Assembly: GCF_000024505.1 (NCBI RefSeq)
Contig: NC_013532.1
Location: forward strand, 186,001-250,000
Length of the DNA: 64,000 nucleotides
Source: Anaplasma centrale str. Israel
GTDB lineage: Bacteria > Pseudomonadota > Alphaproteobacteria > Rickettsiales > Anaplasmataceae
Direction: 5' to 3'
Part shown: positions 53,024 to 61,854 of the stretch, piece by piece
Layout: each line of letters starts with the position of its first letter
Numbering within the stretch: the stretch's first letter is position 1
Translations under genes and position numbers: made by a program
Notes under the pieces: generated by a model
Databases searched by the model: none
What the model saw: only the letters and a program-made list of their open reading frames with translations
Told to the model about the DNA's origin: nothing

Positions 53024-54319
53024 TCAAGTGCCATGCTCCGTTTCCTTTCTACGATACACACACACCAAAACCAGCAAAACAAAAAGAAACCCCCCCATAA
53101 TCGCCATAGCGCCGCCCACTGAGAAGCAATAGCGAGCAAGCGCCGATGCGGCATCTGGGAGGTGAGTTACCTTACGCAGGGCCCCATACCCTCCTAACAA
53201 CTCTAGTCCCGTGATGTGCAACATCTGCCCCACGCTGTATACGAATAGCTGTATGTTTTGCCAAGTTTGGCTGACCGCCCTGTAACCAAACTTTGGCATT
53301 TTCAGATATACAAACCCCATAAAAGCCGCCGTCATCCCCACAACGCACCCATGGTAGTGCGCGGGTATTGTGACCGTGCCCTGCATGCTGAGAACGCCGA
53401 GGACGCTGCCGTAGATGAACATCACCGTTGCATAGAGCAAATATCGGTTGTCACGCTGCAGGAAGGATTTGATATTGCCGCCCGCAAATACTACCAAGAA
53501 AGCAGGCACCAATGCCTCTGCTATCCGCATGTGCCACGTGAAAAACTCGGCCAGTGATGCAAAATCTGAAGGGTAAACTATGTGCGCCGCAGATGCAATT
53601 ATGACGGACAGGGCGTTAATCGCGAACACTGTGCTGACCAGGTACGGGTGTGTGAAACACCCATGCCTGATCCGCAACAACATCACCACCAGAAATGCCT
53701 GGCCGAAAACGCCCTGCAGTAGGTGCCCCGCCCCCCAGAAGACCCTCTCGTAAAACACTAGGCTTTCCAGGCCCCTGTCAGTCGCGGAATATGCGGTCAT
53801 GAAGCAAAACGCTGCTGCAGTCATCATGGTGGACATTCCGTGGATTCCCACCAACATAGGAAGGTCGGTACACTGGCCCTTCGTTACTGAGGGTAGGGTG
53901 TTTAGCAATACCCCGCAGCAGAATATGCCCAGCCCTAAGAAAAAAAACCAGTGGTCTATGACGGGCACGTAGTTGCTCTTCACCGGTGTTGCGCCTTTTA
54001 AGAGCGCCGATAAAACCATAAATGCAGCGCCCACCGCAGATACCGCCCAGGAGTGCCCCAGGTACCTCAACTTGCGGTGCACGGTCATACTAATCAGCGC
54101 AGAGGACATTGAACACAGCCACACTATTACCGAGAGGTCTACGTGCAGCACCAATGACAAGCCAAACACCCGGTCAGCGTCTGCGACCACTGACTTCAGA
54201 AAGGGCATTCTCAGAAAAACTACTAGTATTGACAGGATTCCGGAAATCCCCAATGCGTGGACCCCAACCAAAACCCATCCACGACAAGTCTTTACGTTGC
54301 TGTCATCAACGAAAGCCAT
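53024..54319 (-). CDS. divergent haem-copper oxidase subunit I-like membrane protein
   Basis: A 431-residue protein with about 12 hydrophobic helices. Histidine-bearing segments match the oxidase subunit I plan: LVLHVDLSVIVWL (about 55-68, helix II haem ligand), ERVFWGAGHLLQGVFGQAF (about 190-208, helix VI-like) and TIPAHYHGCVVGMTAAFMGF (about 318-337, helix X-like with two His). The C-terminal GQMLHITGLELLGGYGALRK also fits cbb3/COX1-like proteins. The usual HH pair for CuB is not evident, so it may be a divergent or non-catalytic relative. A TATACT -10-like box is at 54347-54352 on the minus strand. Family assignment is from pattern only. Confidence 0.6.
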   Translation of the reverse strand: MAFVDDSNVKTCRGWVLVGVHALGISGILSILVVFLRMPFLKSVVADADRVFGLSLVLHVDLSVIVWLCSMSSALISMTVHRKLRYLGHSWAVSAVGAAFMVLSALLKGATPVKSNYVPVIDHWFFFLGLGIFCCGVLLNTLPSVTKGQCTDLPMLVGIHGMSTMMTAAAFCFMTAYSATDRGLESLVFYERVFWGAGHLLQGVFGQAFLVVMLLRIRHGCFTHPYLVSTVFAINALSVIIASAAHIVYPSDFASLAEFFTWHMRIAEALVPAFLVVFAGGNIKSFLQRDNRYLLYATVMFIYGSVLGVLSMQGTVTIPAHYHGCVVGMTAAFMGFVYLKMPKFGYRAVSQTWQNIQLFVYSVGQMLHITGLELLGGYGALRKVTHLPDAASALARYCFSVGGAMAIMGGFLFVLLVLVCVYRRKETEHGT

Positions 54320-54420
54320 ACAAAGCCATGGTTAAGACTGGGACATAGTATATGCAATTGTTGTCATGAGCAAATAAAAAGGTTGTTTTGCAGCGCAGTG
54401 TGACCGCGCGCACGGCCAGT

Positions 54421-54821
54421 GTGGGGAAGCTGATTTTACATATGGGTGGTGCCCATGTGATAAGCATCTGATGCATGGATGATGAGCTAGATGGGCTGTG
54501 GGGTGTCAACATGTGAAGCACCGGATAGGTCTGAAGTTTTCAGCAGGGGCAGGGTGGGGAAGCTGATTTTACATACGGGTGTGCAGGGTAGGTGGATGGA
54601 TGACGGGGCGGACACCCCCTCCTCGGGACCATGGGATAGGGTGGGGTGTGCAGCGGATGCGCGATGACGGGCTAGATGGGCGCTGGGTATCAACATGTGA
54701 AGCACCGGATAGGTCTGAAGTTTTCAGCGGGGGCAGCGCGTGAGCGCTTGGGGGTAGCAATGGTGGGTGGATGGTGGGGCGGATACCCCCTCCTCGGGAC
54801 CATGGGATAGGGTGGGGCATG
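54421..54821. repeat. imperfect tandem repeats of about 180 bp
   Basis: Three modules recur: GGGGAAGCTGATTTTACATA (54423-54442 and 54556-54575); a block holding CAACATGTGAAGCACCGGAT and AGGTCTGAAGTTTTCAGC (54508-54544 and 54691-54728); and CCCCCTCCTCGGGACCATGG (54615-54634 and 54786-54805). Spacing of the later modules is about 170-183 bases, giving a little over two copies. No gene is supported in them, and the rest of the 54.32-55.0 kb gap shows nothing else. Confidence 0.8.
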
Positions 54822-54999
54822 CTACGTAGGCCCCAGATGGGTACCCGCGAAGGCAGGGATCTGAACGTGTGTTATGCACATTGTGCAATTCTCAAAGGGG
54901 CGGTGACCGCGCGCAGCTTTTCCGAATGCAGTGAGAATTTTGCAGCCATGTGATGATCAGTCGCCACGCCACTTTGTGGTGATTGGGCATATTTTAGAC

Positions 55000-55028
55000 T
55001 TGCAGTAAGCCCGGAAAGCGTCCATTAT
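55000..55028 (+). promoter_or_regulatory. possible promoter upstream of pgsA
   Basis: TTGCAG (55000-55005), 17-base spacer, CATTAT (55023-55028). It would transcribe a short open frame and then pgsA. Confidence 0.45.
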
Positions 55029-55038
55029 AGAACTGTTT

Positions 55039-55179
55039 GTGGATTTCAACAGGTCGGTCAGCGCGGCGAGCGTTTTTGTGCTGGTTTCTTTAGGCGTGGT
55101 GGGTATTTCACTTTCCACTGTCCGGTGCGCGGCTGTTAGGTCTCTTAGTATGCGGTGTCCTGATGGGCGGGTGCTGTGA
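55039..55179 (+). CDS. possible 46-codon single-span membrane peptide before pgsA
   Basis: GTG start 10 bases after the CATTAT box, stop TGA 55177-55179, 17 bases before pgsA. The product has a hydrophobic segment (SVFVLVSLGVVGISL, about 11-25) followed by an Arg/Cys-containing tail. There is no SD and no recognised family. It could be a leaderless small membrane protein or chance. Confidence 0.25.
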   Translation: MDFNRSVSAASVFVLVSLGVVGISLSTVRCAAVRSLSMRCPDGRVL

Positions 55180-55196
55180 GTTGAGGGGGGAGTGGC

Positions 55197-55739
55197 TTGA
55201 GGAAAGTTTTTCCAAATATGCTGACCATCTTTAGGGTCCTCGCCATACCTGCTGTGGTCTCCAGCTTTTACTTAGATTGCGGATGCGCCAGGTATGTGAC
55301 CTTGGCTATATTCCTGCTTGCATGCGCGACTGATTTTCTCGATGGGTACCTAGCGCGCATTTGGAGGGTGCAGTCCAAGTTTGGTAGGCTTTTTGACCCG
55401 GTTGCTGATAAGCTCGCCATCCTTTCTGCTTTTGTGATGCTGGTATATGTAGGGCGGATAACAGGGCCATGCGTTGCCTGTGTTGTTGTTATCGTTTGCA
55501 GGGAAGTTCTGGTATCCGGAATGCGCGAGTTCCTCATTGCTGCGGGCATCAGCCTGCCAGTGAGCGGTATGGGCAAGCTAAAAACCGTGATGCAAATGAC
55601 CGCGACCGGAGTGCTGATAGTCGGTGATGGGGGGACGGTGACGCGTGTTGGGGAGTTTCTCCTATGGGTTGCAGCTGCCCTGTCGGTCTGGTCTATGTAT
55701 CGGTACACCCGCACCGCGATTGAGAAAACCGGAATCTGA
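55197..55739 (+). CDS. pgsA: phosphatidylglycerophosphate synthase
   Basis: A 180-residue CDP-alcohol phosphatidyltransferase that joins CDP-diacylglycerol and glycerol 3-phosphate. The family signature DG-x2-AR-x8-G-x3-D-x3-D is complete in DGYLARIWRVQSKFGRLFDPVADK (about residues 49-72, in two parts), with four to six membrane helices. The TTG start at 55197 is preceded by a strong purine-rich SD (GAGGGGGGAG). Confidence 0.93.
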   Translation: MRKVFPNMLTIFRVLAIPAVVSSFYLDCGCARYVTLAIFLLACATDFLDGYLARIWRVQSKFGRLFDPVADKLAILSAFVMLVYVGRITGPCVACVVVIVCREVLVSGMREFLIAAGISLPVSGMGKLKTVMQMTATGVLIVGDGGTVTRVGEFLLWVAAALSVWSMYRYTRTAIEKTGI

Positions 55740-55747
55740 CTTCCGAC

Positions 55748-57280
55748 TTAGTGGTAGAAACTCCTGAGGCCCGTGAAATACATTGCAATGCCGCTATCAT
55801 TTGCAGCATCTATTACTTCCTTGTCCCGCAAAGAGCCTCCCGGCTGTACAATAGCAGACACGCCCGCGGTCGCGGCGTTATACACACTATCTGCAAATGG
55901 GAAAAATGCGTCAGACGCCATAACGGCACCGGCGCAATCTTGCGCTTTTTTGACTGCAAGCTCAACGCTGTCAACCCTGCTCATTTGCCCAGCTCCCACT
56001 CCTATAGCACGCCCATCGCGCGCTATAACGATTGCGTTGGACTTTACGTGCTTGCACACCCGCCACGCGAACAGCAAATCCTGCAATACCGCGGGATCTG
56101 CCGCCTTAGTCGTGACCTTGAGTAAATCGCCGATGTCTATTGTGCTACAGTTGCGCTCCTGTATCAACAGGCCACTACCCAGCGCACTTTTGAAGACCAG
56201 CCTACTTGCAGTATAGGGCGCGCATTTGACTATACGCAGGTTCTTTTTCGCTCCTAGTATTTTGAGCGCACTTTCAGCAAAATCTGGGGCGACCACCGCC
56301 TCTATGAACACATCAGCAACCTTTTGCGCAATCGCGTCAGTAACCTGCCTGTTGCACGCGATTATTCCGCCAAAGCTGCTCTTTTGGTCGCAAGTAATTG
56401 CCTTTTCGTAAGCGTCGTCGATGTCTGTGCCGGAAATTGCCACCCCACAGGGATTTCCGTGCTTGATCACAGAAACTGCTGGGACGTCAAACTCGGCTAC
56501 TATCCCAACAGCAGACTCAATATCAACTATGTTGTTAAAGCTCAGCTCCTTGCCGTGCATCTGTTCTATGGGCAACGCCATGGGCGCGCTCTCACGGTAT
56601 ATGCTATACACAGCGGCCTTCTGATGCGGGTTCTCGCCAATGCGCAAATCTTGGACCTTCCTGCCGAGTATCGCGATCTCCTGCGGCATGTCTGGCCCCT
56701 CCGCACCATTCAGCCACGTGTGAATGCACGCATCATAAGAAGATGTGGAAGCGAAGGTTTTGGCGGCCATGCGCTTTCTATACTCAAGCGTTGTTGTGCC
56801 CCCGTGGTTGGACATTTCCTGCATCAGCCCTTCATATTCGTGCACGTCTGGTACAACCGTAACGTGCTGGAAATTCTTAGCCCCCGCCCTCAAAAGCGAC
56901 ACTCCACCCACATCTATGTGTTCCACCACTTCGTCATCCGCGGCCCCGGTGCTTGCAAAATGTTGAAAGGGGTATAGATTTACAACCACCAGGTCTATAG
57001 CAAGCCCATCCAATTCTGGGCCATGGCTGCCCCTATTGCACAGAATCCCTGCGAATATTTTTGGATGTAGAGTCTTGACCCGTCCATCCATCATCTCCGG
57101 GTATCCGGTGTATTCCGAAACTTCCACTGCAGCAACTCCGGCCTCCTTCAACAAGCGGCATGTATTGCCTGTTGCTATTATGCGAAACCCCCTTGCTGCG
57201 ATAAACCGGGCCAGCTGTTCGATGTTCGTCTTGTCATATACTGATATTAGCGCCGTTCCGCCCGTTGATGAAGCAACCAT
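55748..57280 (-). CDS. purH: bifunctional AICAR transformylase / IMP cyclohydrolase
   Basis: A 510-residue enzyme for the last two steps of IMP synthesis. The N-terminal MGS-like IMP cyclohydrolase domain (about 1-190) shows ISVYDKTNIEQLA, IIATGNTCRLL, PEMMDGRVKTLHPKI and INLYPF-like VVNLYPF. The C-terminal transformylase domain has LRIGENPHQKAAVY, KELSFNNIVDIE, SVIKHGNPCGVA and the ending IVQPGGSLRDKEVIDAANDSGIAMYFTG. It lies 12 bases after fabZ, at the end of the rseP-bamA-ompH-fabZ-purH run. Confidence 0.97.
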   Translation of the reverse strand: MVASSTGGTALISVYDKTNIEQLARFIAARGFRIIATGNTCRLLKEAGVAAVEVSEYTGYPEMMDGRVKTLHPKIFAGILCNRGSHGPELDGLAIDLVVVNLYPFQHFASTGAADDEVVEHIDVGGVSLLRAGAKNFQHVTVVPDVHEYEGLMQEMSNHGGTTTLEYRKRMAAKTFASTSSYDACIHTWLNGAEGPDMPQEIAILGRKVQDLRIGENPHQKAAVYSIYRESAPMALPIEQMHGKELSFNNIVDIESAVGIVAEFDVPAVSVIKHGNPCGVAISGTDIDDAYEKAITCDQKSSFGGIIACNRQVTDAIAQKVADVFIEAVVAPDFAESALKILGAKKNLRIVKCAPYTASRLVFKSALGSGLLIQERNCSTIDIGDLLKVTTKAADPAVLQDLLFAWRVCKHVKSNAIVIARDGRAIGVGAGQMSRVDSVELAVKKAQDCAGAVMASDAFFPFADSVYNAATAGVSAIVQPGGSLRDKEVIDAANDSGIAMYFTGLRSFYH

Positions 57281-57292
57281 AATCTCCGCGTA

Positions 57293-57736
57293 CTAACCCA
57301 TCATTGCCAAAATTTGTGCCTCGGATGCCAGCTCGTCCCCGACATATGCGTGGCACTGAAATTTGCAGGTGGCACCGCGCATATGAATTACCGTTGATTT
57401 TATTGTTAGTGCGTCCCCCGGGACAACCATCCTGCGAAACTTTGCCGCGTCTATCGACATAAAATACACCGACTGATCCCCACGAGCCCCACCCTCTCCG
57501 CGGTCATCCACGACGCACAGCATCGAGGATTGAGCCATAGATTCTATAATTAGCACGCCGGGCATCACTGGATTGTCGCGAAAATGCCCTACAAAAAACG
57601 GCTCGTTGAAAGTTACATTCTTGAGTGCAACTATGGACTTACCAGGGGTACACTCCAGAACCCTATCTACCAACAAGAACGGATACGAGTGGGGCAACAT
57701 CCGCATAATCTGCTTGTGATTGAATGCTACAGTCAT
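57293..57736 (-). CDS. fabZ: 3-hydroxyacyl-ACP dehydratase FabZ
   Basis: A 147-residue hot-dog enzyme of fatty acid elongation. The catalytic His is in NEPFFVGHFRDNPVMPGVLIIESMAQ (His near residue 51, Glu near 65), after the family N-terminus MRMLPHSYPFLLVDRV. Elsewhere fabZ sits between lpxD and lpxA; both are absent here. Confidence 0.96.
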   Translation of the reverse strand: MTVAFNHKQIMRMLPHSYPFLLVDRVLECTPGKSIVALKNVTFNEPFFVGHFRDNPVMPGVLIIESMAQSSMLCVVDDRGEGGARGDQSVYFMSIDAAKFRRMVVPGDALTIKSTVIHMRGATCKFQCHAYVGDELASEAQILAMMG

Positions 57737-57742
57737 CCTAAG

Positions 57743-58293
57743 CTAGCTTCCCCCCATGCTAACTCTCGACAGGTCCCTATTTAAAGTCTCCAAAACCTGC
57801 TCAGAAATGTCGGCCGTGCCCTCCACGTAAGCGACCTGACCTTTCGGTATAAAAAGCACGATTGTGGCGCCAAACTTGCCGGCTAGCTGCTTAGAAATCT
57901 GCTGGATTTTACCGTAAACCTGCTCCATAGCGCCGCTGTACATGCCTTCAAGTTCCGACATTTTAGCCGCCGCGTCCCTATTTAAGGAGTCAACCTCCTT
58001 TCTAAATTCCGCAACCTTCGCATCAAATGCCTCGGAACTCAAGATGCTCTTCTGCTTTATCAGCTCCTCCTCGCCCTTACGCAACTCCTCTCCCCTTCGG
58101 GTAAACGTGCCCTGCAGCTCAGTCCGCCGCCTGTCCAGCTGTGCCCTAATATCCTTCGCAACCAGCGCCTCACTTAGCACCCTTTCCGAGTCTATGAATA
58201 ACACAGGCTGCTACCTACTGCGTCTTCTGCGCCCACCGCCGACGAACAAAACAGTGCAACCAACGAGAGAAATACTGTGAGAAACCTGCGCAT
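57743..58293 (-). pseudogene. ompH: Skp/OmpH periplasmic chaperone gene with an apparent frameshift
   Basis: Two frames together make a Skp/OmpH protein. The first (ATG 58293) encodes a good signal peptide (RRFLTVFLSLVALFCSSAVGAED) but ends at TAG 58192-58194. The second (from GTG 58204 to 57743, 153 residues) encodes the chaperone body: VLFIDSERVLSEA, the long charged coiled-coil tentacle (about 20-110) and the closing strand ATIVLFIPKGQVAYVEGTADIS. They overlap near 58192-58204 and differ by one base, so a one-base gain or two-base loss would restore a normal protein. Either the gene is broken, a ribosomal shift is used, or the assembly has an error. ATG 58293 starts one base after the bamA stop. 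Confidence 0.75.
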
Positions 58294-58294
58294 T

Positions 58295-60652
58295 CTAAAT
58301 ACCCGCATCTGTGGAAATCCTGATTCTATCTTTAATGTCAAACTTTTCCTTCACTAGAGGAAACCCAAAATCTATCCTCACTGGCCCGAATGGCGACTGC
58401 CAAGAAAACCCAAACCCTACAGACAGCCTCGGTAGATCGCTAGTGTCATACCCGCCGGCTTTTGCATCCAGCCGAGACAGACTTGCCACGTCAGCAAACA
58501 CGGAACCCCTGATGCCCAAATGTTCCGGCAAACCTATAGGAAAGTCAAACTGGGCCGTGACCCCGTAAAACAACTTGCCACCCAAGGACTCTTTAGTTGT
58601 GCGGTCTCTGGGGCCAATCCCAGAAGCGGCAAAGCCCCTAATTTCACTGTTGCCCGCAAAGAACCTTTGTCCTATCTTCACCGTTTCACCCAAATACGCG
58701 AACACGTACCCGAAGGACGGCTTGATCTTCAATACTATATCGCTGTGTATTCTCCGAAATACCGGGAAGAAATGAGCGCTTGAGGCCTCCGTCTTGACGT
58801 AATGCAAGTTCCCCCCTATTCCAGAAAATGATTGGCTCACCTTGGCGAACACCCCCCTGCTGGGCCTGTAAACGCTGTCCAGGTTGCTGTACACCAAGGA
58901 ATAGCCTATGGCAGAATCAAGGTGCCGCCCCTCCTGCTCTTTTATGTAGGTGGAAGCCGACGCCCCTACGTTGTGTATGCTATGGTATTTGTAGGAATAC
59001 TGCAGGGATGTGGCGACACTATCGGTAAGACTGCAAGACAGCCGGGTAGAAAGCCCAGCATTGGTGCTACTAAACGAGCCCTCAGAAGAGGGCAGCAGGC
59101 CGCCGAAAACCCCGCCACCACTGCCGGCAGGTGATGAGCTACCCTGCCGTGAGTAAAACACCCCCATACCAAATGCAACGTCGCTATCGAACACATTTGG
59201 AGTCACCAAATCAAGTGTTCCAGATAGGCTGGTCATGGACCTAGACAGGTCAAACGCGATCATCTTCCCCGTGCCTAATACGTTGCGCTCCCTCACGCTC
59301 ACCTTACCAACCAGGCCACTTTCTGAGGAGAAGCCGGCCCCTATGTCAAACGAGCCAGTGCCGCGCTCTTTCACCTTAAAATTCAAATCCACCAGGCTAT
59401 CAGAAACTTTCCGCGTCTCCACATCCACGGTCTCAAAAAAGTCCATATCCGCTAGCCTCTTGCGGGACTGCCTCACAGCGCCAGTGCTGTATACGTCACC
59501 CTCGTAAACGCCGAGCTTGCGCCGTATAACGTGGTCTAATGTCCTGTTGTTCCCAACTATGTTTATCCTGTGTATGTAGACGCTGTGCCCCAGGGACACG
59601 CTGTACTTCACGTTGACTACGTCACCCTGTACGTCATAGTCGCTCGTAACGGAAGCGAACAAATTGCCCCGCTCATTGAGGTGCGCAGTCATACTTGCAA
59701 CTGACCCGTTCACCATGGTCGCATCAAACACCGCACCCTTCTTTGACAGCACCAGCCCCAGTAGGTCTTCCTCTATGCCTTCGTAGCTATGCGCCACGTC
59801 ACGCACAGTTACGATGCTGTCACCAAACTGGTATTTCTTACCCTCCTCCACAGAAAACACCACGGTTGCGCGCGTGAGATCCCGACTAACCTCTGACACC
59901 ACAGACTTGACTCTGAAGTCAAGGAACCCCCTGCTGGTGTAAAACTCGCGCAGAAGGGATTGATCTATCATCAGCCGTTCCGAAAGGAACTTCGTACTGC
60001 TGCCGAGCAGGCCAAAAGCCTCCTTCAGCTTGTGTTCCCTAGAATATATTACTGCTTTTAGCTTGCTAGATGGAAATTCCCTATTGCCCACAAACCTAAT
60101 TTCACCAATGCGAGTGGACCTTCCCTCTACAATTTTGAGCACTATATCGACTGCATTGTGCGGGGCTCTCCTAACCGCGTAAGACACCTTCGCACCCAAC
60201 ATGCCTCTACTCTGATAAAGAGCATGCAAGGTTGACAGATCTCGCTTTAGCTTCGCCTCCGTAAAAATGCTCATCTTCTTCATCTTGAGTACGTCATTCT
60301 CAAGATTTTTATCGGAGAACACCCTGTTGCCCACAATCTTTATACTGCGCACCACAGGGTTCTCCTTCACCCTGATAACCAGCTCGTTCCCCTCCACGCG
60401 TACTCCAACTCTAGAAAACAGGGAAGTCGAGTATAAGTTTTTTATTGCTTCATCGATTTGAGGTTGCGTAACATCCCCAGTTAGAGGAACTTTGGCGTAG
60501 AACTGCACGGTGCCGGAATCTAGCCGCTCATTGCCCACTACCCTGACCCTTGTCACGCCAGCAGCTGCGCTAGCGGGAACAACAGACCCGACAATGGACA
60601 CACACGCGACCACGTACAGAGCGAAAACAAAGATGTATCTCATAAAACTCAC
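58295..60652 (-). CDS. bamA: outer membrane protein assembly factor BamA
   Basis: A 785-residue Omp85 protein that folds beta-barrels into the outer membrane. Signal peptide (about 1-29), five POTRA domains (about 33-430, each with VRxVGN/IVGN strands), then the 16-strand barrel with the conserved EIRGFAASGIGPRD loop (IRGF, near 678) and FGFSWQSPFGPVRIDFGFPL. It ends RIRISTDAGI, without the usual C-terminal aromatic residue. It overlaps the rseP stop by 4 bases and is followed at once by ompH. It would assemble the Msp2-family barrels encoded in this window. Confidence 0.95.
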   Translation of the reverse strand: MSFMRYIFVFALYVVACVSIVGSVVPASAAAGVTRVRVVGNERLDSGTVQFYAKVPLTGDVTQPQIDEAIKNLYSTSLFSRVGVRVEGNELVIRVKENPVVRSIKIVGNRVFSDKNLENDVLKMKKMSIFTEAKLKRDLSTLHALYQSRGMLGAKVSYAVRRAPHNAVDIVLKIVEGRSTRIGEIRFVGNREFPSSKLKAVIYSREHKLKEAFGLLGSSTKFLSERLMIDQSLLREFYTSRGFLDFRVKSVVSEVSRDLTRATVVFSVEEGKKYQFGDSIVTVRDVAHSYEGIEEDLLGLVLSKKGAVFDATMVNGSVASMTAHLNERGNLFASVTSDYDVQGDVVNVKYSVSLGHSVYIHRINIVGNNRTLDHVIRRKLGVYEGDVYSTGAVRQSRKRLADMDFFETVDVETRKVSDSLVDLNFKVKERGTGSFDIGAGFSSESGLVGKVSVRERNVLGTGKMIAFDLSRSMTSLSGTLDLVTPNVFDSDVAFGMGVFYSRQGSSSPAGSGGGVFGGLLPSSEGSFSSTNAGLSTRLSCSLTDSVATSLQYSYKYHSIHNVGASASTYIKEQEGRHLDSAIGYSLVYSNLDSVYRPSRGVFAKVSQSFSGIGGNLHYVKTEASSAHFFPVFRRIHSDIVLKIKPSFGYVFAYLGETVKIGQRFFAGNSEIRGFAASGIGPRDRTTKESLGGKLFYGVTAQFDFPIGLPEHLGIRGSVFADVASLSRLDAKAGGYDTSDLPRLSVGFGFSWQSPFGPVRIDFGFPLVKEKFDIKDRIRISTDAGI

Positions 60653-61737
60653 TTCAAAATGCTCTTGACGTCATTGAAGGTGACGAAAACCATCATAGAT
60701 ACCAGGAGCACGAAGCCTATGGCCATCATGACGTTCTGATACTTGGGATTTATTGTCCTCCTACGGAAAATCCCCTGCAGTGCGTACTGCAACATGTACC
60801 CCCCGTCAAGCATAGGTATGGGGAGAAGATTAACAACCCCCAGATTTGCGGAAATCAGACCCACAAACCACAACCCCTCCTTATTTCTGATCGACTCACC
60901 AGAGTGCTTTGCTATCCTAACAGGCCCACCAAGCTCATCAACGCCGCGAGCCCCCGTCACAAGCTGTACAACCGCCACCAGAGTTATTTTTACAATCCTG
61001 AAAATGCACCTGAAAGCCTCAGCCGCGGCGAGCAGCACCGGAAGACGCCTATTCCTGGTAGTTTCCGGGGATATGTCGGCCGCTATACCCAACCTGCGAG
61101 CATCATCAAGCCACACATCTGGAGAGAGCTTAACGGAGTGGGACACGCCGTCACGCAGAAATACCATGGTGAACTCCTGATTGGTACTCCCGGCAATGTA
61201 ATGCCGTATCTCCTCGAACCACAAAACCTCGCGCCCGTCAACCTCAACAATCCTATCGCCCACCATGAGCCCAATTCTCTCTGCCGTGCTCCCCGGAAGG
61301 ACGCTGCCCACTATCGGCATCGGGCTCATAACCCCTCTGGTGCTGAACAATATGAAGAACACCAAAACGGAAAACAGCAAATTCGCCAACGGCCCAGCGC
61401 CGGCAACAGCGAACCTCTGCCACAGGGACTTTTCGTTAAATGCAAAGGACTTCTCACCCTCAGTGAGCTTGTCCTCCTGCGCGTCACCCAGCATTTTCAC
61501 ATACCCCCCAACGGGCACCATGCTGAATTTCCACCTAGTGCCAGACCCGTCAGTAATTCCAAACAGCTCAGGCCCAAACCCAAGGGAGAACGTTTTGATC
61601 CGAATTCCACACAACTTCGCAACCGCATAGTGCCCATACTCGTGCACAAACACGACCACGGAAAGCACAAGGAGGAAGGATGCAAGGTAGAAAGAGCCCT
61701 CCTGAAAAGCGCTAAACACCTGCGCCATGGAAACCAT
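60649..61737 (-). CDS. rseP: RseP-type site-2 intramembrane metalloprotease
   Basis: A 362-residue zinc protease of the inner membrane. The HEYGH active site (about residues 31-35) is in the first membrane helix, a PDZ domain with GSTAERIGLMVGDRIVEVDG lies near 150, and the second catalytic motif NLLPIPMLDGG (Asp ligand) near 310. The frame continues back to 61911, but ATG 61737 (or 61728) gives the normal start before the first helix. It begins the rseP-bamA-ompH-fabZ-purH series. Confidence 0.93.
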   Translation of the reverse strand: MVSMAQVFSAFQEGSFYLASFLLVLSVVVFVHEYGHYAVAKLCGIRIKTFSLGFGPELFGITDGSGTRWKFSMVPVGGYVKMLGDAQEDKLTEGEKSFAFNEKSLWQRFAVAGAGPLANLLFSVLVFFILFSTRGVMSPMPIVGSVLPGSTAERIGLMVGDRIVEVDGREVLWFEEIRHYIAGSTNQEFTMVFLRDGVSHSVKLSPDVWLDDARRLGIAADISPETTRNRRLPVLLAAAEAFRCIFRIVKITLVAVVQLVTGARGVDELGGPVRIAKHSGESIRNKEGLWFVGLISANLGVVNLLPIPMLDGGYMLQYALQGIFRRRTINPKYQNVMMAIGFVLLVSMMVFVTFNDVKSILK

Positions 61738-61854
61738 AGGATACTCGACAAGCTCAAAACAGGAGCATGTTATATCATATTTATATCCTTGACAACAGTA
61801 TTGTGCGGTATAAAGTTCCTGCGTGGTGGCTGCAGTGAGCGCGGTGTTTGTGAG

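Noticed and set aside
60904-61854. Long plus-strand frame (over 300 codons) antisense to rseP and joined to sdhE
   Set aside because: Only the last 88 codons (from ATG 61855) show a family (SdhE). The part over rseP is Pro/His/Arg-rich, has no motif and mirrors the codon bias of rseP.
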